Assembly: GCA_036362985.1 (NCBI GenBank)
Contig: JAYGXS010000008.1
Span: forward strand, 11,075,896-11,139,895
Direction: 5' to 3'
DNA: 64,000 bases
From: Ligula intestinalis
Lineage: Eukaryota > Platyhelminthes > Cestoda > Diphyllobothriidea > Diphyllobothriidae
The notes under the pieces were generated by a model, which did not search any database, was not told the origin of the DNA, and was given only the letters and a program-made list of their open reading frames with translations. Every line of letters begins with the position of its first letter. Within the stretch, counting starts at the first letter, position 1. This document shows, piece by piece, positions 33,631-43,784 of this stretch. Position numbers and translations under genes: made by a program.

Positions 33631-34410
33631 TCGTGTGTGTGGACGCTGGGTGCTCGCGGGTGTGTGTGCGGCTATTGAGATTGTTGCTATGCCACGCATA
33701 CACGCGTGTGTGTGTACCTCGCGGGCGCGCTCGCGTACAGACAGGCAGACTAAACAATATCCACACGGTAGCAATTATTTTTGGTTGTGTTACGGTCGTT
33801 GTCATCGTCGTCGTCTCGCCCTGGCGCTCGCTTTGATAAATTTTCTCCGCCGTCTAGAGCGGGCGGGCGCACACACACCCGCGTGCGTGCGGTACACCAC
33901 ATGTGCGTACGTGCGTGTGTGCCGTACCGTACCGCGTGTGTTCGTCTGCGTGCCACCGCGGCTGGGAGATTGTGGTTTCGGTGAGCGTGCGCGAGCGCGC
34001 GCGCGCGCGTGGAACCGGCCCAGGGCTGCAATCGAGGAGGGCAAGACAGGCCGGGCTCGTTCGCCTGTCCGTCTCGCTCGCTATCGCGCTCGCCCGTCCC
34101 GACGCCGATCCGCGTGCGCACTTCAAGGTCATCCGTCCCCGCCGCCGGCGTGCGCGATCGATGGGTCGCATCCGGGCTGTACGCACGCACGCATGCCAAC
34201 GGACGAAGACACACTATGTGAGCGAACAAGGGAAGAGGGGGTGCGGGAGGAGAGGGCAAAGGTGTCGGCGTCAGCGCAGCCGAAGGGTGGTCTTGTTACT
34301 GTTGCTTCGGCCAACACTCTGAACTCTGGTTCGCGAGCACTCACGGTGATGTGTGGTACAAACGGTAGCTTCAGGGTCACCAAGGGTCTTAAGGCTATGA
34401 GGTGGGCGTT
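33631..34410. promoter_or_regulatory. CpG-rich stretch, possible promoter region
   Basis: High G+C and dense CpG unlike the rest of the window, with open frames on both strands because stop codons are rare in such sequence. It contains alternating purine-pyrimidine runs, including GCGCGCGCGCG near 33992-34010 and many GTGCGTGTGTG runs. It lies 2.5 kb upstream of the first supported + strand exon. A promoter or first-exon region is a guess; a CpG-rich repeat is the alternative. The 330-codon + frame and antisense frames are not supported as coding. Confidence 0.35.
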
Positions 34411-34675
34411 CGTCGTCATATCGCAGTGCTAGCTTCTAGCTTTTGTTATAAGCTACGCATTTACCAGGCCGGCGCTCTCAGACCCCCACGTGGGGATTAT
34501 ATCGGAGTCAACCGTAGCAGAGACAAATTTTCGTTTAGTTGACCCAATTGTTCAGAACACAATTTTGGCGAGCGAACGCTTTCAGTAACTTCTCATCATC
34601 ATCATCGATTAAAAATCGATAGTTCGTCTTTCTTTACATGCAAAGTCCAATCAGAGCGCGGAAATGTGCAGCCAG

Positions 34676-35023
34676 TTAGGTAATCGTTGACCCTGCCAAG
34701 TTGGGGGCTTGCACGAGATTCCTTTTTGCACAGAAAACCGGTTTCCTCAATCGGATTGTGGTTGCTTCTGCTGTTGCCAGCAGACGTTGAGCCAGGGACT
34801 TTGGGTAGTTTGGTAGGACGTCGTAAATTACCTTAAAGGCTTCGCTTGGGTCCACACGATGTCCGGTGTCAACCATGTGTGCGAGGATAGAACTGTTTAT
34901 GCTTGTGGTCTCGCCTTTGGCTAGCCATGCCGGGAGGTGTTCCCGTATTCTTTTAGATAAGCGCCTTCTCGTGCGACCGATATAACCAGCTCCACAGGAG
35001 CAAGTAAATGAGTAGATACACAT
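34676..35023 (-). pseudogene. PLE GIY-YIG endonuclease domain, open frame without RT
   Basis: Starting from the Met at 35023, the 115-codon frame is open to the stop at 34676. It has IYSFTCSCGAGYIGRTRRRL: the Tyr of the GIY-equivalent, two Cys of a short Zn-like motif, and YIG. Next come Arg and SKRIREHLPAWL with a His, then ILAHMVDTGHRVDPSEAFKVIY and LAQRLLATAEATTIRLRKP. This is the nicking endonuclease module of a PLE, which primes target DNA in the nucleus. The frame also runs upstream through the tRNA-like sequence to 35134, but those codons look non-coding. It is the best-preserved of four YIGRT-type copies here. As the RT part is absent it is unlikely to act alone. Confidence 0.85.
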
Positions 35024-35044
35024 AGAAGTGGGAAAAAAACTCGC

Positions 35045-35125
35045 GGCATTCGGCGGGATTCGAACCCGCATAGGAGGGGGGCCTTTTATGCAAGCTAACG
35101 CATACCTACTTGGGCTACGAATGTC
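35045..35125 (-). other. tRNA-like sequence directly upstream of GIY-YIG, copy 3
   Basis: The acceptor pairing is GACATTC/GAATGCC (one mismatch), and the T arm GCGGG-TTCGAAT-CCCGC is perfect with a canonical B box. A T run (35033-35039) follows on the minus strand, then the GIY-YIG start codon about 22 bp from the tRNA-like end. The anticodon arm is irregular as in the other copies. Confidence 0.65.
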
Positions 35126-35424
35126 GCGCTTCACACCGTGAGTTTAATCACACTTGGATCGATATTACCTGTCCAACTTTGCCGCTCATATGGAATCTAC
35201 CAATGCAGGACAGCAAGTTGACTGCCCAAGCAGGATTTCCTAAGCAATCATCTAGAATCCACCAGAATGACTACTAGGCTGACTTAATTATTGAGTTGGT
35301 TTGGCAGATTTGGTTAATTTAGTTGACCCAATTCGTTCAGTAGCCTCCCGTCACAACCCTTCGCGCTGGGAATGCGCCCATTCCCATGATAACTTTGTTA
35401 GCAGACGCCTAAAAGCAGATATCC

Positions 35425-35710
35425 TGCCCAAGTGGTCGTGCGCACAGCAGGCTATCGATCGACCGTAAGTAGCAAACACAATCTCGCAGTCAAATAAATC
35501 AATGATTCAACATGTAAGCTGCCGAGTCCCAGCCAGTCACGCCGGTAGCCAAATGCTGATTGACCTGCTGGACCTAGCTCACAGTCGTTTGTTACCCTAA
35601 TCTTGTGATATCTGGCACACTCAAGGACTTGCTGTGACTTGCTTGTCTCAGTAAACTCCCTCTTTCTGGCCAACCGGTCTTGCCTCTGTCTCGCTCTTAT
35701 GGATTCTTTG
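35425..35710 (+). repeat. Dispersed repeat T, copy 1
   Basis: CAGCAGGCTATCGATCGACC, later CGTTTGTTACCCTAA and GACTTGCT. This aligns with 44535-44815 (GCAGGCTATCGATCGGCC, CGTTTGTTGCCCTAA). No coding frame. Confidence 0.55.
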
Positions 35711-35894
35711 GTTCTGCGTTAGAATTAATTAGCAGTACCAGACGCGGGTCATAACACTTCACATGTTACCTTTTCTCGTGCGTGAACGTTTCACATATTA
35801 ATCAGGGTAACAGGCACTCTAGGCAGGCTGGGTTTTCCACTAAAACGGACTAGTTTTAATCGACATGACCGGAAGTATTGTTCCACCATCAGAT

Positions 35895-36035
35895 GGTATT
35901 GGGTCGTTGACTTTTCTATTTCGCAGCGACTGCCTTGCTGACCGAACTCGGCTTTCCGAGCCCGTCTGGGACTGCCGTTGATTATTTCAACGAGGTTGAT
36001 GTCCACCATGCGTGTGGTCTAGTTTATAGGTATAG
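35895..36035 (+). repeat. Direct repeat of about 135 bp, copy 1
   Basis: TCTATTTCGCAGCGACTGCC ... GCCCGTCTGGGACTGCCGTTGATT ... CCATGCGT. It repeats at 36320-36445. Confidence 0.7.
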
Positions 36036-36190
36036 GAGACTTGCGCCGCATCTATTGAAGACCCTCCTCGCGCCTGGCCAGGTAACATGACCAAGTCGAT
36101 GAGCCCGGAGGCAGTCTTGGGTACAGGTGGCTTGCACGCGTCGTTAGCCTGCACCGAGGTGTGTCGTCCGCTCCCTATATGTCGCTTTTG
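36030..36190 (+). repeat. Family B copy, partial
   Basis: GGAGACTTGCGCCGCATCTATTG, then GACCAAGTCGATGAGCCCGGAGGCAG and GGTACAGGTGGCTTGCACGCG follow the family B order. Confidence 0.5.
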
Positions 36191-36319
36191 TTATGGGCAC
36201 CCCTACCCAATAGCGCCAGTCGTTCCCTGATCTAGCCACGGTGTTAGTCCAGCGCAGGACCCCTTTGGTGGACATTTAAGGACTTGGTCTCGGGCAATCA
36301 CACTGGGCCGTCCAATTCT

Positions 36320-36445
36320 CTATTTCGCACCGATTGTTTTGCTGGCCGCACTCGGCGGTCTAAGCCCGTCTGGGACTGCCGTTGATTCTCCAACTATCAT
36401 TATTTCGGGGATTATGTCAACCATGCGTAGGACTAGTTTATAGAC
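36320..36445 (+). repeat. Direct repeat of about 135 bp, copy 2
   Basis: Second copy of the 35895-36035 sequence, with AAGCCCGTCTGGGACTGCCGTTGATT shared. The family B patch lies between the two copies. Confidence 0.7.
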
Positions 36446-36461
36446 AAAAGGACATTACCGA

Positions 36462-36530
36462 CAAAGGCAAGGGAGACTAGGATGGCCGTTTCTGGCTTAT
36501 TAGCCGTCGTCAGCTAGTTATATCCAATCC
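36462..36530 (-). mobile_element. Family S SINE fragment, inverted
   Basis: The reverse complement carries GCTGACGACGGCTAATAAGCCAGAAACGGCC. It pairs with the + fragment at 36690-36790. Confidence 0.6.
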
Positions 36531-36689
36531 GTGTTGCCCGAGAAATTGGTGCTCCACTCGAGATTCACCAAATGGGCTTGTTGCCCTGTCGGTTGAGATC
36601 GGGGAGATGATGAAAATATGAGCATCGCCGATCTAGTAGTGGAACAGTGAAGTTCCGTAGAGTGATAAGCTGAATGACCAAAGGTTCCG

Positions 36690-36790
36690 GGCCCGAATTT
36701 TGGGGGTTCCAACCCTTGAGAATGGGTATGACTGGCTGACGACGGCTAACAAGCCAGTAATGGCCATTCCGGTCTCCTCTGCTATGTCGA
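36690..36790 (+). mobile_element. Family S SINE fragment
   Basis: TATGACTGGCTGACGACGGCTAACAAGCCAGTAATGGCC with part of the head (CCCGAATTTTGGG). It ends about 85 bp before the exon acceptor at 36875. Confidence 0.65.
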
Positions 36791-36875
36791 ATCCATTCCA
36801 CTTATATGCCCATTTGTTTACTTCGAGCTGCATCATTCTGTCAGTACTCACTAATATTAACCTTTTGCGTTACAG

Positions 36876-37077
36876 GATGTCGACAGCTCTCAAAACTTCT
36901 CCTATGCTGCGCCTGCTTCGGGTCTGCAACCCATCAATCAGTTCGCGGCCTCTCTTAATACCCATTTGCCGTCCTCCGGTCCGCCATCTGCCGGCCTTCC
37001 GCCCATCACCGGGCCCGCTCAAACCTCAGAACCCGCCTACTCTTCGAGCTCTGGCTCAGTGGACTTGAACAACTTCT
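36876..37077 (+). CDS. Internal coding exon of an unidentified host gene
   Basis: The acceptor is CCTTTTGCGTTACAG ending at 36875 and the donor GTGAGT starts at 37078. In the frame starting GAT-GTC-GAC at 36876 there are 67 codons without a stop plus one leftover base. The peptide begins DVDSSQNFSYAAPASGLQP and is rich in Ser, Pro, Ala and Gln, ending SSSSGSVDLNNF. The leftover base matches the two bases expected at the next exon (51334). Low-complexity composition of this kind is common in transactivation or linker regions of regulatory proteins, but I do not recognise the family. The exon could also read in another frame (an open frame exists from 36700), but only this frame joins 51334 in phase. 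Earlier exons are not found in the window. Confidence 0.6.
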
Positions 37078-37299
37078 GTGAGTCACTTTACGCAGGAGGA
37101 GGGGTGGCATACCCACTGTACTCAACATGCTCCTTTGGGTTCGGCTGTTTTGTTTTTACGCACATTTTCAAGCATACACGTTTGGCCGGGAGTTTTTGGC
37201 CATTGCCACCAAAGTAGGAGGAGACTAAACTGTTGTGTTTATAAACAACTTGCTTGTGCATAACCTCAGCCAAGCAATATTTTGACCGTCGCTCTCAAC

Positions 37300-37600
37300 G
37301 ATGTCTATCACGGGCCTCAGCAGGCTGAAGCAATGCAGTGACTGCGGCTGGAATACAATGAAAGTAGACTAGCCGGATCTAAACCCCACTCTCTCACCAC
37401 ACCCGAATACGGTGTCAAGGCAGAGTCGAGGGTACGGGAGATAGGATAAGACGCAGGCAGCTGGCGTGACCAAAACTAAACCTTCTTACCGACAGCACTC
37501 TTCGCTAGGTAGGCTCCTACCTACGGGAGCGCCATAAAGGCCAAGCATTGAGCAGGGGCCATTGCAGCCTGAATCTCAGCCCGCCAGTAAGCCACTTCAC
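37300..37600 (+). repeat. Family B copy left of block 2
   Basis: CAGCAGGCTGAAGCAATGCAGTGACT, AAAGTAGACTAGCCGGATCTAAACC, then hairpin 37513-37530 (GCTCC/GGAGC stem with a different loop) and GCCATAAAGGCC. It lies in tandem with the next family B copy. Confidence 0.65.
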
Positions 37601-38545
37601 ACGACAGTTCCCCCGTCGATTTCGACGATGGGCACCACGTGCTCCAACAAGCCGCAGCAAACGCTGAAACAAGCCGCAGCATACACAGAGGCAAGCTGGG
37701 CAAGCAACACGAAAGCGACAGCAAGCGGAAGCAGCGCAGAGAACTGGCACGAGAGAAAACAGGAGTGTAGGCAGACTCGCGCAGTATCTACCCACTCGCT
37801 CGCCACTCCCACCTCCGTATCCGGTGTAAAGTCAAAGTCAATAAGACCGGGGATGAGGGAGGGTGTAGATGGCTGGCGCGATAAACACTCAGCACGCGCA
37901 CACTTGACACAGCCATTTCGCTAGGTATGCTCCCGGTTGCGCGGGAGCGCTATAAAGGCCACATTAAGAGGAAGCCATTGCAGCCTGGCTCTCAGTCCTC
38001 CCTCTCCTCCCGTACGCACACACAGACACACGCGTACAGAAGGAGCAGCTACGTGGGGGGCCGAGTTTTCCCGTCAGTTGGCAGACCCTCCAAGCCACGG
38101 CTTTTAGCGCACCGTGATAGATTCAGGCGCATTCAGATTTATTATAGTGAGGAAGGAAACGCGCCGAGGTCGACCTGACTCTCTCGCCCTACCGCATAGT
38201 GACCACCTAGCTTTTCGGGCACCCGCAGTGGAGCCTGAAACCTAGTGGGAGCGCGAGCGCAGTCACCAACAGGGAATCAGAAGTGCGAGAAAGTGCCAGT
38301 GCCTTCCAGGCAGCAGGGACCGCGGTTATCTGAAGACTGGCGTTGTATGTGCATGCACACCATTGGGTCTCAGTAGGGTGAGAGCAGCCCTGCATGAAGC
38401 CTGGGCCTACACCCTCCTGAGAGTGGTAGCCAGTCAGTCAACGACTGAAAGGCACTACCCATGCTCCGTCGTCGGTTGGCGTCCGTGGGCGAGGCTGAAA
38501 GGAGAGCAAGAGACAACTGGTGAACTTTGCAATTGTGGACGTGCA

Positions 38546-38646
38546 AAAGAAGAAGAAGAAGTAAAGGAAAAAGAAGAGGAAGAGGAAGGAGGGGAAAGGA
38601 CGAAGGGGAAAAATATAGAAAGGGATAGGAAGAAGAAGAAGAAGAA
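38546..38646 (+). repeat. AAG-rich tract in block 2
   Basis: Interrupted AAG/GAA purine tract at the same place as 17720-17866 but shorter and more mixed. Confidence 0.85.
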
Positions 38647-39522
38647 AGTGAAAGAGGGAGATAGGAAGAGGAGGCGAGGGGGGAACGCAGACAGGCCGAG
38701 AGAGAGAGGGGAGGAAATCCAGTATAGAAAAGAATAATGAGAGCAAAAGCTCAGCTTACCTTGCAGCATACAATCTTCAGTGACTACTGAGGCTGACGTT
38801 TGTGCTCAAGGCAGAACTGTAGGCGCCGCTATTATGAGTGTGAGTGCGGTAATGGAGCGAGTAATATAATTAGAATGAGGTAGAAGTGCGGCAAAGAGAA
38901 GCAATCGAATAGAGTCAGTAAGCCTAGTGTTAGTTGGACTGATGCAGCCTACGTAGAGAAGTGTGAAGTTGCTAATTTTTTCAGTGCGCATGCATTCTAA
39001 GGGCGCTTCAGTACGATTCAGTCCAGGTGGCGTCACCTCCTGAACGAGGGTACCATGAGTCACTATTTTTAGCTGCCTCTCTCATAAACCCATGGCGCGA
39101 CCTAGCGATGCAGCTGCATAAAATCGATTATCTGATTTTCCATGCCGTCGTATGAGAGGCGAGCAGTCGGGGATGTCCGACAGCGTGCTTATTCGCCTGG
39201 GATTTGATAACAAGCGGCGGCGCACAACGCGAGTTTGCCAATGCTAAGTTGACGGCGCAGTTGAGTACGGAAAGAAGTAGAGTACCTCAGGAAAGGACAC
39301 GGTACCCAATACGGCTATTGCCAGGAGTCCGACACTAAGTTGGGTGACAACATACATGTCCTGTGAGGAGCGATACTGACACTAAACCAAGCTTCTTAAT
39401 CCTAGACCGGAGCTATTATGGGTTAGTTAAAGGCAAGACAGTATTCGACAAATTCAGCAAGAACGGCCTCCACTTATCTGGGTTCCCGGCAAACTTGACG
39501 ACGCAATCGTGCCGCGAGGCGA

Positions 39523-42250
39523 CTAGTGAGTGGGGCGGAGGCTGGTGGTGTGGATGTGTGAGGTGCTGGGTGTGCCGACATCACGGTCAGTGCCGCTGTC
39601 GTGAATGCGCATGTGACCTAGTAGGCCCATGCGATGAGCGAATGATCGGGGGCAGTGTGGGCAGTGAAGGCGGTGGTCTTGTCTGTGTGTTGGTGCTCCA
39701 GGCACTAGTTTACCAGTCTCTGTGCGATGAATTCGCAAGTGACCGACAAGGCCGATGCGTGAGGTCAGTGTGCGATTGCAGTGAGGGCGTATCAGGCCCT
39801 CAGAGCTGGTGGGGGGTTCAGGTGTAGGGATGCGAAAAGTGGCGGGCAATGATGTGGGGGAAGTTGTGGCTGGGTTGGAATCGGTGGATGAGGGCACCGA
39901 GGCATCTCTCGCGTCGGTTATTGCCGTCGAGGTGGAGGGTGGAGTAGGTTCTAGTGGAGTGTTTGGTGCAGTAGACGTGGTTCCTGTCGGAGGAGGGTTG
40001 CATGTCTTCCGGAGGTGACCGACCAAGCCAATGCGTGCACGGAAGGTGAGACTTGCGTTGACAGCACGGACACGTTGGGAGGAGTTGGGTGGTGGCAGCG
40101 TGCGTCCGTGTCTTGGGAAACTTGCGTGCCGTCCGTTTTGCTTTGGCGGCGGCGATCCGACCGGCTTCGTAGATTGCGGTGCCCGTTTTGACCGCTCTGC
40201 GCCACGTGGTTCGGTCCAGGGCAAGCTCCTCCCAGTTCAACGCGTTGATTCGGAGACGCTTCAAGGAGCTCTCCAGAGTGTCCTTGTAGCGTCTCTTCTG
40301 TCCTTCTTTTTCGACGAGTGCCGACGGCGACATCGCCATAGAACAGTCGCTTGGGTAGCAGTTCATTGTTCATACGTATCACGTGACTGCTCCAGCGCAG
40401 TTGTATCTGCCGCGGTGGTTGTCGCAGACCTGGTGATTCCCCTTACGCTTGTAGAGGTGGACGATGGTGGTGTCCTTGAAATCCTGAGGAACTTGTCCCT
40501 GTCGCCACATCTCTTGGAACAGGGTTGTGAGGTGAGTTATGAGTTGGTGACCACCATATTTATAGATCTCCGCCGGGATCCCTTCGGACCCGGGTGCCTT
40601 TCCTCTGGACAGTTGCTGCATAGCCTTGAGGGTCTCCTCAGGGTTGGGTAGGAGATCGAGGTCAGCATTAATTTCAACTTGCGGCAACCGCTCAGTGGCA
40701 GCCTCAGAGGTGGTAGAGGGCCGGTTGAGTACACTTTGGAAGTGCTCGGTCCAGTGGCTGAGAAGTTAGGTTTTCTCAGTGACGAACGTGGTACCATCCG
40801 CGCTGAGAAGCAGGGCTGTGCCTCTCACTACGGGGCCGTAGACTGCTTTGAGCGCAGCGACGAAGTTCTTCCATTCATTGCAATCCGCATGGCTTTGGAT
40901 TTCCTCACGCCTAGGAGCCATCCAAGCATCCTGCATTTCCCGCAGCCGCTGCTGTACAAGACGGTGACTTTGGTAGTAGGCTGCTTTCGTGGCGTCGGTA
41001 GGGTGAACGACATATTCGTTGCGGAGGCGATTCTTCTCAGAGATGAGAGTACTGATGGCTGCATCGTTTTCGTCGAACCAGTATTGTTGTTGGCGGGGCG
41101 CGGGCCCAAGGATGCGTTTGGCAGTGGATTGAACAGCATCCCGTAGTTGACACCATCGGGTCTCCACGGAGGTGTTCTCTTCTGCGATTGGGAGGTTATC
41201 TAGCTGGTGGGTCAACGTGTTGCTGAAACACAAACGGTTGGCCGGCAAGTTTAGCAGATCAGTATTCAACTTACCTGAGGCTCGCTTACCTTGAGGTCTC
41301 CTGCGTGGTTGAAGACAGATTCGCATCTTAGAAATGATGAGACGATGATCGGTATCACCATCGGCACCCGGCATTGCCTTTGTCACTAACACGTTCTGCT
41401 TGTCGCGTCGCCGCACGAGGACATAATCCAGAAGATGCCACTGACGAGACCTGGGGTGCATCCAGGTCATCTTGTGCTGCAGCGGTTGGCTGAAGTAGGT
41501 GTTTGTCAGTATGAGACGGTGCACCGCGCAGGTGCGAAGGAGGAGTAGGCCATTGTCGTTGAGTCCTCGGAGGCCGTGGGGTCCGAGCACTCATCTCCAG
41601 GCGACGTGGTCTGTGCCAACGCGGGCATTGAAGTCACCGAGGACTATCAATTTGTCCGCCTTCGGTACAGAGGCCAGGAGGGCGTGCAGATCCTCGTAGA
41701 ACTTGTTCTTTGTCTCGTCAGAGCTGGTCATCGGAGGAGCGTAGACACAAACGATGGTGTCAAATTGGCCACCCCAGAGAGGCAGGCGGAGACTCATCAG
41801 GCGTTCGTTGATACCCTGCGGCGTACAGGGTAGTCATCCCACGATGTCCTTCCGGATGGCAAAGGCGACGCCGGCCTCGTGTCGCTCTTTCTTCGGACGG
41901 CCCACACAGAAGAAGGTGTAGCCGGCACACACCTCTTCTATGGAACCTTCACCTCAGAAGCGGGTTTCACTGAGTGCGGTGATGTCCACCTTGAAGCACG
42001 CCAGTTCCCGGGCTATGAGCGCTGTCCTCCGTTCCGGTCGAATGCTCCTCGGGTTATTTAAAAGGGAACGAACATTCGAAGCGCCGAAGATGATAGGACT
42101 TACCTGAGCTCCCTGAGCTGTCGTCCTGTGAGCTCTTGGAGCTTTCCTGTGGGAAGGAAACGGGTTAGAGGGAGGGTGGGGAAGAGAGAAGTTTTGATTT
42201 GCGTTTGTAGTGTTTCGACCGCGTGTATGCAGTCTGACAGCCACGGTCAA
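39523..42250 (-). pseudogene. Element A copy 2: APE-RT-C2H2 polyprotein with RT core deleted
   Basis: Same order as copy 1: endonuclease start (FGASNVRSLL; 42120), [22 protein letters not shown], linker, then the start of RT (EGIPAEIYKYGGHQL). It then jumps at 40409-40412 to the post-RT tail. About 1095 bp equal to 19632-20726 of copy 1 are missing, including motifs A to C. The junction shares TGCC with both break points. The C-terminus has CPHCPRSFAHRMGLLGHMRIH in full; the preceding finger reads RPHC, so its first Cys is lost. Stops at 41834 (TGA) and 40766 (TAA) match copy 1 exactly. Copy 2 lacks copy 1's TAG at 20871 and has its own stops at 41591 and near 41954. It cannot encode a working RT. 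Confidence 0.88.
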
Positions 42251-43341
42251 CTGGTAGATGTCGCGACCCAGCGTGTTTGGTAACCACTTTTTCTAGGCCC
42301 ATCAACCCTCTCGCGAGGGGCAGCAGCGCTACTCCACAAAGGGACTGCCGGTCACCCACAACTGCTGCCGAACTGCACCGTGGGCCGCGAGTGTTTTGGT
42401 GCCGAACGACCACTTGGCTGTGAGCCTGCCTACAGCTTTGCTGAGGACTTTTAGGGGGGGGGAGAATTTGGGAAGTAGGGGGTGGAAGCAGCAGTAATTA
42501 TCCTAGTAGCAGTAGCGGTGAAAGGGACTGTGTCTTACGTATAAGTGATAGGGGTTCTAGTGCTACGGCATCTGACTGTGGGTAGAATTGTTGCTACGAG
42601 TTAGGTGTTATTGATGCTTCTGAGGAGGCAAACTCTGCGAGGACTAAGAGTGGTAGTCATGGCGGTAGGACTACTATTTGAGTAGGCAATGCTACGATGT
42701 AATAAGGTCTTTTTAACGGCACGGTAATGGAATGGTATACGTATGGTAGTAGAAAAAACACTAGAAATATCAGGCAAAGTAACAGATAACAAAAAGCAAA
42801 CAGAAAAGTAATAAGATAAACTAGATGTAGAGTCACGCATACGTACGCATAAAGAACAATGGATGCATGTTAAGACTAACGGATATCGAGTAGATTACGC
42901 AGATAAGGCAACGTTACGGGAGTACTAAAATGCTGAAGCTAGTGAGGTAAGCAATGGTCGCAGCTGTGTTAATAATTATAAAAGCAACCGGAGATAGCAA
43001 GTTTAGCAAGAGTGTAATCAAGTGAGGAAAGTAAACAGTAAAGTACAAACAGGCAATGGTACGGTGTACAGTAAGTAGCGTCCTTTCACAAACTACGTCT
43101 ACTAGGATGCTTACCGCTGCAACCCGGGGACATACCGGGCGTGGGGACACACACACCGGAGACCCTCACTTGGTTTGGCCCGCTGATCGAGGCGGGGAGC
43201 CGGGGGGTGGCCGCCAGGCAAAGCCTAGCTCCGGGGAGCCACAAGTGAGAGTTGGATGCCAGCCAGGGACGCTAGGCGTAGCCACCACCTACGCGAGGAA
43301 GATGATGCGATCTGCCACGACCTTCACGTTCAACCCCCAGC
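42251..43341 (-). other. Element A 5' leader, copy 2
   Basis: Matches 22601-23659 over its whole length with scattered changes. No conserved frame. Confidence 0.55.
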
Positions 43342-43359
43342 TGAACATCCCATACCCCG

Positions 43360-43530
43360 CAAGCCACTTCACACAACAAGACACACACACACACACTGAG
43401 CTGAGGGTAGTATCTAATTTATTCCAACAGTTGGCAACCCTGCAAGCCACGCCTCTTAGCGCATCATTTTTTTTTTAGGGAGAAGAGAAATGCGCTGAGG
43501 TTCCACCTCATTCTGTCCCCTATCGTCTAG
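43360..43530 (+). repeat. Family B, diverged 3' portion right of block 2
   Basis: GCAAGCCACTTCACACAACA, a CA run, CAGTTGGCAACCCTGCAAGCCACGCCTCTTAGCGCA and TGCGCTGAGGT.CCACCTCA follow family B order. Confidence 0.55.
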
Positions 43531-43639
43531 CTGATCGGTCGCATGAGAATAAAAAGGAAAAAGGTCGGAGATGAGCATTGTAGAACAGTTTATGCCAGGG
43601 CAGCGAATAGAACGGAGAGAGTGAGAGAGAGCTGTGTTC

Positions 43640-43706
43640 TCTTATTCTTTCTTCTTCTCTCTCTCGCTTTCCTTTTTTTCTTTCTCTCTCTCTCTCTCTC
43701 TCTCTT
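43640..43706 (+). repeat. CT microsatellite
   Basis: Interrupted TTCTC/TCTCTC runs. Confidence 0.9.
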
Positions 43707-43784
43707 GATGTTATCTGCTGGGTGCTTCATAGTAGACTGAAAAGCAGACGCAGTGACTTGCACTTGGATTTGTTTTAAGTGATG

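Larger units (their letters stand above)
34534..35333 (-). mobile_element. Penelope-like element, truncated, with terminal direct repeats
   Basis: TTTAGTTGACCCAATT occurs at 34534-34549 and again at 35318-35333 in the same orientation. Between them, on the minus strand, lie the 5' module (35318-35130), a tRNA-like sequence, the GIY-YIG frame and about 150 bp of 3' sequence. There is no RT. PLEs often carry direct terminal repeats (family knowledge); this fits a 5'-truncated or tandem copy. Confidence 0.75.
37600..43341. repeat. Duplicated block, copy 2 (about 5.7 kb)
   Basis: Colinear with 16808-23659 in the same orientation. It lacks about 1.1 kb of RT and has a shorter AAG tract (38546-38646). 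Begins at ACAGTTCCCCCGTCGATTTCGACG and ends at AACCCCCAGC. Includes a long family B copy at 37600-38475. Confidence 0.85.

Noticed and set aside
33440..34432. 330-codon + frame, longest of the + strand outside gaps
   Set aside because: CpG-rich stretch where stops are rare on both strands; overlapping antisense frames are equally long and no domain is seen.
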